Positions 8,410 to 16,923 of a stretch of DNA of 47,555 nucleotides are shown here, piece by piece. A program made the position numbers and the translations under genes. The notes under the pieces were generated by a model. It was not told the origin of the DNA. It did not search any database and saw nothing but the letters and a program-made list of their open reading frames with translations. This DNA comes from Qipengyuania sp. YIM B01966 (GTDB lineage: Bacteria > Pseudomonadota > Alphaproteobacteria > Sphingomonadales > Sphingomonadaceae): positions 1 through 47,555 of the forward strand of contig NZ_JADMNM010000011.1 in the NCBI RefSeq assembly GCF_016461955.1. Reading direction: 5' to 3'. Numbering within the stretch: the first letter of the stretch is position 1; every line of letters begins with the position of its first letter.

Positions 8410-8433
8410 TCGGCGCGCCGGCGTGCGCCGCTA

Positions 8434-9705
8434 TTATCCTTCGCTGAGACCGTCCACCCGCTCGACGATGATCGCCGGGGCCATTCCGCCCGCCGCGCAC
8501 ATGGTGACGAGGCCATAGCGACCGCCGGTCCGCTCCAGCTCGTCAACGATGGTGCCAATCAGCATCGCCCCGGTCGCGCCGATCGGATGGCCCAGGGCGA
8601 TCGAGCCGCCATTGACGTTGACCTTGTCCCAATCGAGCCCGAGATCGCGGACGAACTTGGCCGCGACCACTGCGAACGCCTCGTTGATTTCCCACAGGTC
8701 GATATCCTCGACGCTCAGCCCGGCCTTCTCCAGCACGCGCTTTGCCGCCGGCACCGGCGCGTTCAGCATCAGCGTCGGGTCGTCGCCCATATTGGCGGTG
8801 GCGACGATCCGCGCGCGCGGCTTCAGCCCGTGTTCGCGCGCATAATCACCGCTGGTGATCAGCAGCGCCGCCGCCCCATCGACCACGCCCGACGAATTGC
8901 CGGCATGGTGGAAATGCTGGATTTCGAGATCGGGGTATTTCTGGTTCACCAGCCCGCGAAATGTGGTGCCGTCCTGGTCGAGCGGGACGTCGGCGATCTT
9001 GGTGAAGGCCGGCTGCAATTCGGCCAGCCCTTCGCGCGTGGTTTCGGGGCGCGGATATTCATCCTTGTCAAGGATGGTCGCGCCATCATCGCTCACCACC
9101 GGCACCAGCGATTTGGCAAAGCGCCCCTCGGCAATCGCCGCGGCGGCGCGCTGCTGGCTGCGATAGCCGACCTCGTCCAGCTCCTCGCGGGTGAATCCCT
9201 CCTTGCTGGCGATGGCATCGCCGCAAATGCCCTGATGCGATTGCGGATGCACCTTCTGCAGCCGCGCATTGCCCGACCCCATGCCGAGCGGCGGCTTGCC
9301 GCTGGCCATGTCCTCCTGCATCATCTGCGCGGTGAGGCTCATCATCTCGGTCCCGCCGGCGACGATGCAATCTTCCATCCCGCTCATCACCTGCGCCGCG
9401 GCGAGGTTGACCGTGGTGATGCCGCCGCCGCAGAACCGGTCGAGCGTCATGCCCGACGAGGTCACGTCATACCCCGCATCGAGCGCCGCCATCCGCCCCA
9501 GATCGCCGCCCTGCTTGCCGCGCTGGGTCGATACCGACCAGATCACATCATCGACCGTGCTGGTGTCGAGATTGTTGCGATCCTTGATCGCCTTGAGGAC
9601 GGTGGCGGCGAGATGCTGCGGGTGGCTGGCGGCCAGCGCGCCCTTGCCGACCTTGCCGATGCCGCGCGGGGTGCGGACCGCGTCGATGATATATGCCTCT
9701 GCCAT
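8434..9705 (-). CDS. Thiolase with a CGGG active-site loop
   Basis: A 423-residue type I thiolase. Its predicted nucleophile is Cys92 in DRFCGGGITTVN, a variant of the common CxSG loop. The rest of the site is standard: NEAFAVVAAKF, GHPIGATGAML with its His, and MCAAGGMAPA with the second Cys. The long insertion HFHHAGNSSGVVDGAAALL is the usual substrate-side loop. The start at 9705 is supported by GAGAGGA about 10 bases upstream and the typical first residues AYIIDAVRTPRG. It is convergent with the split dehydrogenase pair (25-base gap) and divergent from the enoyl-CoA hydratase gene, so a shared control region probably lies at 9706-9799. The probable role is the thiolytic step of the pathway encoded around it. 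Confidence 0.93.
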   Translation of the reverse strand: MAEAYIIDAVRTPRGIGKVGKGALAASHPQHLAATVLKAIKDRNNLDTSTVDDVIWSVSTQRGKQGGDLGRMAALDAGYDVTSSGMTLDRFCGGGITTVNLAAAQVMSGMEDCIVAGGTEMMSLTAQMMQEDMASGKPPLGMGSGNARLQKVHPQSHQGICGDAIASKEGFTREELDEVGYRSQQRAAAAIAEGRFAKSLVPVVSDDGATILDKDEYPRPETTREGLAELQPAFTKIADVPLDQDGTTFRGLVNQKYPDLEIQHFHHAGNSSGVVDGAAALLITSGDYAREHGLKPRARIVATANMGDDPTLMLNAPVPAAKRVLEKAGLSVEDIDLWEINEAFAVVAAKFVRDLGLDWDKVNVNGGSIALGHPIGATGAMLIGTIVDELERTGGRYGLVTMCAAGGMAPAIIVERVDGLSEG

Positions 9706-9799
9706 GCTCAATCCTCTCTGATGGGAATCGGGTTGACGTATGCGTAAGGCTTGGCCAGCAAGGGCACAATAGGTTGCAGATTGGGATTGGAGAGGCGCG

Positions 9800-10561
9800 A
9801 TGACCGAAGAAGTGCAGACCCGCGAGGAAGACGGCGTCCTGATCGTCACGATCAACCGGCCCGAAGCCAAGAACGCGATGAACAAGGCCGCGGCCGAAGG
9901 GATCGCGGCGGCGATGGACCGGCTGGATGCGGAGGAAAATCTGCGCGTCGGCATCCTGACGGGGGCGGGCGGCACCTTCTGTTCGGGGATGGACCTCAAG
10001 GGCTTTCTGCGCGGCGAAAGCCCGCATATCGAAGGGCGCGGCTTTGGCGGGATCGTGCAGAAGCCGCCGGTCAAGCCGCTGATCGCCGCGGTCGAGGGCT
10101 ATGCGCTGGCCGGCGGGCTCGAACTGATGATCGCCTGCGATCTGGTGGTCGCCAATGCCGGCGCGCAGTTCGGCATTCCCGAGGCGAAGCGCGGCCTCGT
10201 CGCCGCCGCCGGCGGGGTGATGATGCTGCCCGACCAGATCCCCGAACGGATCGCCATGGAACTGGCGCTGACCGGCGATTTCATCACGGCCCAGCGCGCT
10301 TACGAGCTGGGCCTGATCAACCGGGTGGTCGATGGCCCGGCGCTCGACGGTGCGCTGGAACTCGCCCGCCGGATTGCCGAAAACGGTCCGTTGGCGGTGC
10401 GTATCTCCAAGCAGATCATGAAGGAATCGCGCGGCTGGCCGATGGGCGAACGCTATGACCGGCAAACGCAGCTGATCCTGCCGGTGTTCGCTTCGGCCGA
10501 TGCCCGCGAAGGCGCGGCCGCCTTTGCCGAGAAGCGCAAGCCGAACTGGACGGGCAAGTAA
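9800..10561 (+). CDS. Enoyl-CoA hydratase (crotonase family)
   Basis: A 253-residue crotonase-fold protein, predicted to hydrate trans-2-enoyl-CoA to 3-hydroxyacyl-CoA. Both catalytic glutamates of the hydratases are kept: Glu108 in AGGLELMIACD and Glu128 in QFGIPEAKRG, 20 residues apart as in rat mitochondrial hydratase. The oxyanion loop GGTFCSGMDLKGF is present, and the C-terminus FAEKRKPNWTGK matches the family. Retention of both acids argues for hydratase over isomerase activity. The stop is one base before the next ATG (10563), so the gene is co-expressed with the racemase-type enzyme. It is divergent from the thiolase at 9705. Confidence 0.92.
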   Translation: MTEEVQTREEDGVLIVTINRPEAKNAMNKAAAEGIAAAMDRLDAEENLRVGILTGAGGTFCSGMDLKGFLRGESPHIEGRGFGGIVQKPPVKPLIAAVEGYALAGGLELMIACDLVVANAGAQFGIPEAKRGLVAAAGGVMMLPDQIPERIAMELALTGDFITAQRAYELGLINRVVDGPALDGALELARRIAENGPLAVRISKQIMKESRGWPMGERYDRQTQLILPVFASADAREGAAAFAEKRKPNWTGK

Positions 10562-10562
10562 G

Positions 10563-11711
10563 ATGGCGGGCCCGCTCGCTGGCCTCAGGATCGTCGAATT
10601 TGCCGGCATCGGGCCGGGTCCGTTCTGCGGGATGATGCTGGCCGATCACGGCGCGGAGGTGATCCGGGTGGACCGCGCCAGCGGCGGGCGCGGCGGCTCG
10701 CAGCCGGTCTCGCCCAAGGATGTTCTGGCGCGCGGGCGCAAGTCGGTCGCCATTGACCTCAAAAGCGCCGAGGGCGTTGCGCTGGCGCGGCGGCTGGCGG
10801 CGAGCGCCGACGGCATCATCGAAGGCTTCCGCCCAGGCGTGATGGAGCGGCTGGGGCTGGGGCCCGACGAACTGCTCGGCGACAATCCCAAGCTGGTCTA
10901 TGGCCGGATGACCGGTTGGGGCCAGACCGGCCCTTACGCACCCTATGCCGGGCATGACATCAATTACATCGCGCTCGCTGGCGCGCTGGCGCATTTCGGC
11001 CGCGCAGGCGGGAAGCCGACACCGCCGATCAACATGGTCGGCGATTTCGGCGGCGGCGGGATGATGCTCGCTTTCGGGATGGTTTCGGCGCTGCTCCATG
11101 TCGCGCGCGGCGGCGACGGGCAGGTGATCGACGCGGCGATGACCGATGGCACCGCGGTGCTGATGGCGATGATCCACGGCATGGCCAATATGGGCATCTG
11201 GGGCGAGGGGCTGGGCACCAATATGCTCGATACCGGCGCGCATTTCTACGACACCTATGAAACCGCCGACGGCAAGTTCGTCAGCATCGGCAGTATCGAG
11301 CCGCAATTCTATGCCGAGCTGCGCCGCATCGCCGGGCTGGCCGACGATCCCGCCTTCGACGCGCAGCACGACCGCGGCCAGTGGCCGGCGCTGAAAGAGA
11401 AGCTTACCGCGCTGTTCAAGACCAGAACCCGCGCCGAATGGGACGCGGCGATGGAGCATACCGATATCTGCTATGCCCCGGTGCTGACCATGCGCGAGGC
11501 GGCGGCCCATCCGCACAACCAGGCGCGCGGCACCTTCGTCGAGGTCGCCGGCGACACGCAGCCCGCCCCCGCGCCGCGCTATTCGCGAACCGCCACAGCC
11601 ACGCCCGCGCCGGCCCCGATGCCGGGCGCCGACAGCGATGCGTTGCTCGCCTCGCTGGGGATGGGCACGGAAGAAATCGCGACACTGCGCGAGGCTGGTA
11701 CGGTGGGGTGA
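10563..11711 (+). CDS. CaiB/BaiF family, alpha-methylacyl-CoA racemase type
   Basis: A 382-residue family III CoA-transferase fold protein. It starts with MAGPLAGLRIVEFAGIGPGP and has the racemase signature GHDINYIALAGAL. The proton-transfer pair of alpha-methylacyl-CoA racemase is present: His131 and Asp161 (VGDFGGGGM), 30 residues apart as in the mycobacterial enzyme. Such enzymes invert the alpha-methyl centre of 2-methylacyl-CoAs, so that S-specific acyl-CoA dehydrogenases can act on isoprenoid or steroid side chains. It is co-transcribed with the enoyl-CoA hydratase. A true CoA-transferase is the alternative, but the His/Asp pair favours racemase chemistry. Confidence 0.88.
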   Translation: MAGPLAGLRIVEFAGIGPGPFCGMMLADHGAEVIRVDRASGGRGGSQPVSPKDVLARGRKSVAIDLKSAEGVALARRLAASADGIIEGFRPGVMERLGLGPDELLGDNPKLVYGRMTGWGQTGPYAPYAGHDINYIALAGALAHFGRAGGKPTPPINMVGDFGGGGMMLAFGMVSALLHVARGGDGQVIDAAMTDGTAVLMAMIHGMANMGIWGEGLGTNMLDTGAHFYDTYETADGKFVSIGSIEPQFYAELRRIAGLADDPAFDAQHDRGQWPALKEKLTALFKTRTRAEWDAAMEHTDICYAPVLTMREAAAHPHNQARGTFVEVAGDTQPAPAPRYSRTATATPAPAPMPGADSDALLASLGMGTEEIATLREAGTVG

Positions 11712-11805
11712 GTCGATACGCGGAAGCCTTGTGGCTCACGCGCAGACCGCCCAGAACATCAAGCTTCCAGATAATCGCCCCGTACTTGACATATGGCTTG
11801 GCTGA

Positions 11806-12684
11806 TCAACCAATAAACGCGCCCGCCTCCGCCACAAAATCGTCGAACCGGTCGTGATGGACCCAGTGGCCGGCGCGGTCATATTCGCTCGTCTTGGCAT
11901 TGGCGCCGAAATGCGCCAGCTGGCCATCGCGCATGGGGTTGCCGGCCCAGCTGTCGGCGCCATTGATCAGCAGCGTCGGGCAGGTGATCCGCGCCCATAG
12001 CTCGTGCAGTTGCGCGCGGGTCAGGTCGTCGGGTGGCCAGGCGTGGAGGTGGGGGTCGAACTTCCAGCTCCAGGTGCCGTCCTCGTTGCGGATCGCGCCG
12101 TTCAGCGTCAGATGACGCGCCTGCTCGCGGCTGAGGTAGGAATTGGCCTCGTGCATCCGGTCGAGCGCCTCGTCGAAATTGGCATAGCGTTTGGGCGTCC
12201 GGGCCGAGGCTTCGCGTTTCTTGTCGATCCAGTCACGCCAATGCTGGTGGAACGGCTTGGCCGCCAACTCCGCCTCGTATTTGGGGCCGGGGCCGAGCCC
12301 TTCGATGACCACCAGCTTGCGGACATTGTCGGGATAGAGCCCGGCATAGCGCAAGGTGACATTGCCGCCCATCGAATGGGCGATGATGGTTACGGGTGCG
12401 AGGCCCAGCTGATGGATCAGCTGCGCCAGATCGTAGACATAGCCCGCCATCGGATAATGGCCGTTTTCGTTCCACCCGCTATCGCCATGGCCGCGCAGAT
12501 CGGGGCAGATGACGTGCCAGTCGCGGCGCAGCGCCTCGGCGGTCCAGTCCCAGCTGCGGCAATGGTCACGCCCGCCATGCAGCAGGATCAGCGGCGGCGC
12601 ATCGCCATTGCCCCAATCGGCATAATGCAGCCTTGTGCGCTGCGAGATGAAGCTTTGCGAGGTCGGGCCGATCAGCTCCATCAT
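11806..12684 (-). CDS. Alpha/beta hydrolase
   Basis: A 292-residue alpha/beta-hydrolase-fold enzyme. The oxyanion-side HGG (ILLHGGRDHCRSWD) is followed by CPDLRGHGDSGW, the nucleophile elbow AHSMGGNV with Ser104, and the C-terminal catalytic His in DRAGHWVHHDR at about residue 277. There is no signal peptide, so it is probably cytosolic. The start at 12684 is preceded by GGAG 5 bases upstream; a further upstream start would run into the divergent promoter of the next gene. Its setting among CoA-thioester genes suggests an esterase or thioesterase that prepares or releases acyl substrates. The substrate cannot be told from sequence. Confidence 0.88.
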   Translation of the reverse strand: MMELIGPTSQSFISQRTRLHYADWGNGDAPPLILLHGGRDHCRSWDWTAEALRRDWHVICPDLRGHGDSGWNENGHYPMAGYVYDLAQLIHQLGLAPVTIIAHSMGGNVTLRYAGLYPDNVRKLVVIEGLGPGPKYEAELAAKPFHQHWRDWIDKKREASARTPKRYANFDEALDRMHEANSYLSREQARHLTLNGAIRNEDGTWSWKFDPHLHAWPPDDLTRAQLHELWARITCPTLLINGADSWAGNPMRDGQLAHFGANAKTSEYDRAGHWVHHDRFDDFVAEAGAFIG

Positions 12685-12764
12685 TCTCTCCGGCAGATTG
12701 CGTTGCGGATCGCTACCGAGATGATACGGTGGGGGGCAAGCGATAATCAACCGGAGAGCCCTTC

Positions 12765-13928
12765 ATGCCCGTGATCGACGTTCCCCAGCCCGCCTTCATG
12801 GATGACGAGGAGATCGCGATCTATGCCGATGCGGTGGGCAAGTTCTTCGCCCAGCACGCGCCGGAGAAACGGGTGCTCGCCTGGCGCGAGGCGGGGCAGG
12901 TCGAACGCGAATTCTGGCGCGAGGCCGGCGCGGCGGGGCTGCTCGGCGTGTCGGTGCCCGCCGAATATGGCGGGCATGGCGGCGATTTCCGGCATGACAT
13001 GGTGGTGCTCGACCAGCAGGCCAAGCACGAGGTGGAAGGCTTCGCGTCGAGCCTACACAACGTCATCATCCTGCCTTACGTGGTCCGCCACGGCACCGAA
13101 GAACAGAAGAAGAAATGGCTGCCGCGCCTCGTCTCGGGCGATCTGGTCAGCGCCATCGCGATGAGCGAGCCGGGTGTCGGCAGCGATCTCCAGAACATCA
13201 CCACCACCGCGCTCAAGGATGGCAATGGCTATCGGCTGAACGGATCGAAAACCTTTATCTCGAACGGCGCGACAGCGGACTTCATCATCGTCGTCGCCAA
13301 GACCGATCCCAACGAAGGCGCCAAGGGGATCAGCCTGATGTGCCTCGAGACAGAGGGCGCCGAAGGCTTTCAGCGCGGCAAGAAGCTCGACAAGATCGGG
13401 CTCGACGCGCAGGACACCTCGGAATTGTTCTTCGACGATGTGTTCGTGCCGGCGGAAAACGTGCTCGGCGGGGTCGAGGGGCGCGGCTTCTATCAGCTGA
13501 TGGGCGAATTGCCGCAGGAACGGCTGGTGATCGCGATGGGCGCGATGGCGGGGATCGAGAAGGCGCTCGACACCACGCTCGACTATGTCAAGCAGCGCAA
13601 GGCGTTCGGCAAGACGATCTGGGATTTCCAGAATACGCAATTCGTGCTGGCCGACCTCAAGGCCAAGGGCACCGCCGCGCGCATCTTCATCAACGATTGC
13701 ATCGCGAAGCTGCTCAAGGGCGAGCTTGACGTGACCACCGCCAGCATGGCCAAATATTGGGTCACCGAATTGCAGAGCGAGGTGGTCGACAAGTGCCTGC
13801 AATTCCACGGCGGCTGGGGTTACATCAACGATTACCCGATCGCCCGGATGTACCGCGACAGCCGCATCAGCCGGATCTATGGCGGATCGAACGAGATCAT
13901 GAAGATGCTCATCGCGCGGGCGATGTGA
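12765..13928 (+). CDS. Long-chain-type acyl-CoA dehydrogenase
   Basis: A 387-residue homomeric acyl-CoA dehydrogenase. It has VPAEYGGHGG, the beta-domain signature AMSEPGVGSDL, the FAD motif GSKTFISNGATADFIIVVAK and YVKQRKAFGKTIWDFQNTQF. The C-terminal IYGGSNEIMKMLIAR lacks the Glu of the common YEG motif. Instead ELPQERLVIAM at about residues 248-258 carries the relocated base (Glu252 expected), the arrangement known from long-chain and isovaleryl-CoA dehydrogenases. It is divergent from the hydrolase (80-base gap) and followed within about 11 bases by a MaoC hydratase gene, which suits two successive steps of one oxidation route. Confidence 0.93.
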   Translation: MPVIDVPQPAFMDDEEIAIYADAVGKFFAQHAPEKRVLAWREAGQVEREFWREAGAAGLLGVSVPAEYGGHGGDFRHDMVVLDQQAKHEVEGFASSLHNVIILPYVVRHGTEEQKKKWLPRLVSGDLVSAIAMSEPGVGSDLQNITTTALKDGNGYRLNGSKTFISNGATADFIIVVAKTDPNEGAKGISLMCLETEGAEGFQRGKKLDKIGLDAQDTSELFFDDVFVPAENVLGGVEGRGFYQLMGELPQERLVIAMGAMAGIEKALDTTLDYVKQRKAFGKTIWDFQNTQFVLADLKAKGTAARIFINDCIAKLLKGELDVTTASMAKYWVTELQSEVVDKCLQFHGGWGYINDYPIARMYRDSRISRIYGGSNEIMKMLIARAM

Positions 13929-13939
13929 GAGGCGCGGCC

Positions 13940-14392
13940 GTGGGCGGAAAGTATTTCGACGAGTGGCAATTGGGCGAGCGGATCGAACACGCGATCCGCC
14001 GCACGGTGACAGAGACTGACAATCTGCTGTTTTCGACCATGACGCATAATCCGCAGCCCTTGCATCTTGATGCCGAGGCGGCGGCGGCGAGCGAGTTCGG
14101 GCAGATCCTCGTCAACGGCACCTTCACCTTTGCGCTGATGGTCGGGGTGTCGGTGGGGGACACCACGCTGGGGACGCTGGTTGCCAATCTCGGTTATGAC
14201 AAGGTGGTGATGCCCGCGCCGGTGTTCATCGGCGATACGCTGCGCGCCTCGACCGCAATCGCGGAATTGCGCCCCTCGCGCTCGCGGCCCGATGCGGGAA
14301 TCGTGACCTTCCGTCACGAGCTCCACAACCAGCGCGGCGAACTGGTGTGCCGCTGCGAACGCTCGGCTTTGGTGAAGAAGCGCCCGACCTAG
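13940..14392 (+). CDS. MaoC-family hydratase/dehydratase
   Basis: A 150-residue single hot-dog protein. The hydratase motif reads NPQPLHLDAEAAAASEFG. The His (His42) of the usual D-x-N-P-L-H pattern is kept, but the Asp position is Asn37, as in MaoC proteins I associate with mesaconyl- or itaconyl-type substrates. The start is GTG at 13940 with AGAGG 7 bases upstream. Another in-frame GTG at 13925 overlaps the upstream stop (GTGA) and cannot be excluded. It follows the LCAD-like dehydrogenase directly. The stop codon lies inside a CTAG shared with the convergent ligD stop. The likely reaction is hydration of an enoyl-CoA; the exact substrate is uncertain. Confidence 0.85.
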   Translation: MGGKYFDEWQLGERIEHAIRRTVTETDNLLFSTMTHNPQPLHLDAEAAAASEFGQILVNGTFTFALMVGVSVGDTTLGTLVANLGYDKVVMPAPVFIGDTLRASTAIAELRPSRSRPDAGIVTFRHELHNQRGELVCRCERSALVKKRPT

Positions 14393-14400
14393 AGGTCGGG
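14383..14400. repeat. Inverted repeat spanning two convergent stop codons
   Basis: CCCGACCT, AG, AGGTCGGG: a perfect 8-bp stem with a 2-base centre. It contains the stops of the MaoC gene and of ligD, which overlap by 4 bases at CTAG. No T-run follows, so it is not a standard terminator. Confidence 0.7.
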
Positions 14401-16923
14401 CAATGTCTGGTCGGCAAAGCCCCATCCGGTCAGCGATTTAGAAGAAGCCCGCGTCAGCAGACGCTTGGCGTCGCCGATGTTGAACGGGTGGGCGTTGTCC
14501 ATGTCCTTCAGTTCGCCCCAGGCAATCGGCACCGCCACCGGCGCCCCTTCGCGGGCGCGCGCGGAATAGGGCAGCACCGCCGTGCTGCCGCGCTGGTTGC
14601 GCAGCCAGTCGATAAAGATGCGCCCGACGCGCTTGGCCTTGCTCATCGTGGCGACAAAACGGTCAGGTTCGGCGAGGCTCAACGCCTCGGCGAAGCGGCG
14701 CGCAAAATCCTTGTGCGCTTCCCATGAATGGCCGGGCGTCAGCGGCACCACCACGTGCACGCCTTTGCCGCCCGACAGCATCGGGAAGCTGACCAGCCCG
14801 AGGTCCGCCAGCCGGTCGGAAATGTCCACCGCCGCGCGCTTCACATCGGCGAAATCGAGCCCTTCGTCGGGGTCGAGGTCGAACACCATCCGGTCGGGCA
14901 GTTCGACATCGTTCGATCGCGCACCCCAGCCGTGGAATTCGATGGTGCCCATCTGCACGCATTGCAGCAGGCCGCGGGTATCCTCAACGAAGATATAATC
15001 TTCCGACCCGCCGTCCTTTTCCCGAATGGCAATCTGGTGAACGCCGTCGCCAAACGCGCCGCTATCGTGCTTCTGGAAGAAGCATTTCTTCCCCCGACCC
15101 TGCGGGCAGCGCACCAGGCTGATCGGACGGCGCCCGGCAAAATGCAGCATCACCGGCGCGATGGCGGCGTAATAGTCGGCCAGCTCGCCCTTGGTCTGGC
15201 CGGTTTCAGGGAAGATCACCCGCTCGCGGCTGGAGATCGCTACGTCGGCCTCCTCCGGCGCGGCGACGGGGGCTTCCGGCGACACATCGGCCGCGCGCTT
15301 GTCCCCGCGCAGGCCGAGGAAGCTGCCATGGCGGACATTGCCGTCGCCGGTAAACTCCGCAAATGCGACTTCCGCCACCAGTTCCGGCGCCAGCCAGGTG
15401 ACACCGCGTGCCGCCGTGCGTGACACCTCCGCCGCCGGCATGTCCTGTTCGAGCGGCTTCATCGCGGCGGCGACGCTGGCCATGGTCTCCTGCGTGAATC
15501 CGGTGCCGACATTGCCCTTGTAAACCAGCGCACCGCCTTCATGCTGGGCGAGCAGCAGCGAGGCGAAGGGCCGCCCACGCGCGGTGGAGGCCTTGTAGCC
15601 GATGATGACGAATTCCTGCCGGCGAGTGCACTTGACCTTCACCCAGGCTTTGCCGCGCCGCCCGGAATATTTGGCGTCGATGCGCTTGGAAATGATCCCT
15701 TCCTGACCCGCGCCGCACATCGCGGCATAGAGCCTCTCGCCCGCGCCGATCACGTGATCCGCGACATGGATCGGCGGCGCGGCATTAGCGAGCAGCGCCT
15801 CCAGCCGTTCCTTGCGCTCGATATTGGGCAGCGCGGTCAGGTCTTCGCCGTCTGCCTCCAGCAGGTCAAAGGCGTGGAACTGCAGCGCATCGCCCGCTTT
15901 CTGCGCGCCATGTCCGCGTTTGAGCATCCCTTGCAGCGTTGAAAAGCTGGGGCTACCATCATCGCCCGCCGCGACGATCTCGCCATCAATCAGCGCGGGC
16001 GGCAGATCGAGCGCCGCAAATTCCGCCACGAGCGGGGCGAACTTGTCAGTCCAGTCCTGCCCTGTGCGGGTATAGACGCGCACCTCCGCGCCCGAGGCCG
16101 CGATCAGCGCGCGGTATCCGTCGAACTTGATCTCGTGCATCCAGCCATTGCCCACCGGCACGCTGTCAACCAGCGTGGCGAGCTGCGGCTGGCGGAAAGA
16201 CGGCGGCTTGCTGCCGGCCTTGCTGCGGCGCCGAGCCGGCGCGCGGGCCTTGGCGTTGCGCTTGGCAGCCTTGGTCATCTCCGCGGTGAAGGCATCGCGG
16301 TTCTTGCCCGCCAGCGCATAGGTGCCGGCGGTATCGGCGGCGATTTCGGCCATTGTCCGCCCGGTCAGCACGCTCGTCAGTTCGCGCTCGACCAGCGGAT
16401 CGCCCTCGGCCGCAAACTCGTCCTTGATCTTGCGCAGCAGCCAGTTCTCGCGCTTTTCGCCGGGGCGCGGTTTCAGGCGGATCAGCAGCCACTCACCCTT
16501 CATCCGCTCGCCGTGGAGGATGAAATGCAGGTGTCCTTCCTCAATCGTGTCGGCGCTCTTGCCGGGGATCGGCTCCCACGTGCCGCGATCCCACAGCATC
16601 ACCGTACCGCCGCCATATTCGGCCTTGGGGATGACGCCTTCGAACTCCGCATAGGCCAGCGGGTGATCCTCGGTACGGACCGACAGGCGCTTGATCTCGG
16701 GATCAGGCGAGGGACCCTTGGTCACCGCCCAGCTTTTGAGCACGCCACCGGCTTCCAAGCGCAAATCCCAGTGGAGCCGCGTCGCATCGTGCTTCTGGAC
16801 GATGAACAGATTGCCGCTGTCGCTGCGGGCGGCCTTGCCCGCGGGTTCGCGCGTGCGGCCGAAATCCCGCTTGGCGTTATAGGCGGCCAGCGGGTCTGTC
16901 TGCGGCGTGGCTGCTTTCGCCAT
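14389..16923 (-). CDS. ligD: ATP-dependent DNA ligase D (non-homologous end joining)
   Basis: An 844-residue three-domain end-joining enzyme. The N-terminal 3'-phosphoesterase domain (about 35-190) shows QKHDATRLHWDLRLE. The central ATP-dependent ligase domain (about 245-540) has its adenylated Lys266 in EIKFDGYR, plus EGIISKR and WVKVKC. The C-terminal primase-like polymerase domain (about 565-844) has the metal pair in MVFDLDPDEG near residue 682 and GGKGVHVVVPL. It repairs double-strand breaks with Ku, trimming and filling ends before sealing. The ATG shares one base with the ku stop (TGATG), giving a tight two-gene operon. The domain order PE-LIG-POL is the common proteobacterial one. The protein appears complete. 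Confidence 0.97.
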   Translation of the reverse strand: MAKAATPQTDPLAAYNAKRDFGRTREPAGKAARSDSGNLFIVQKHDATRLHWDLRLEAGGVLKSWAVTKGPSPDPEIKRLSVRTEDHPLAYAEFEGVIPKAEYGGGTVMLWDRGTWEPIPGKSADTIEEGHLHFILHGERMKGEWLLIRLKPRPGEKRENWLLRKIKDEFAAEGDPLVERELTSVLTGRTMAEIAADTAGTYALAGKNRDAFTAEMTKAAKRNAKARAPARRRSKAGSKPPSFRQPQLATLVDSVPVGNGWMHEIKFDGYRALIAASGAEVRVYTRTGQDWTDKFAPLVAEFAALDLPPALIDGEIVAAGDDGSPSFSTLQGMLKRGHGAQKAGDALQFHAFDLLEADGEDLTALPNIERKERLEALLANAAPPIHVADHVIGAGERLYAAMCGAGQEGIISKRIDAKYSGRRGKAWVKVKCTRRQEFVIIGYKASTARGRPFASLLLAQHEGGALVYKGNVGTGFTQETMASVAAAMKPLEQDMPAAEVSRTAARGVTWLAPELVAEVAFAEFTGDGNVRHGSFLGLRGDKRAADVSPEAPVAAPEEADVAISSRERVIFPETGQTKGELADYYAAIAPVMLHFAGRRPISLVRCPQGRGKKCFFQKHDSGAFGDGVHQIAIREKDGGSEDYIFVEDTRGLLQCVQMGTIEFHGWGARSNDVELPDRMVFDLDPDEGLDFADVKRAAVDISDRLADLGLVSFPMLSGGKGVHVVVPLTPGHSWEAHKDFARRFAEALSLAEPDRFVATMSKAKRVGRIFIDWLRNQRGSTAVLPYSARAREGAPVAVPIAWGELKDMDNAHPFNIGDAKRLLTRASSKSLTGWGFADQTLPDL

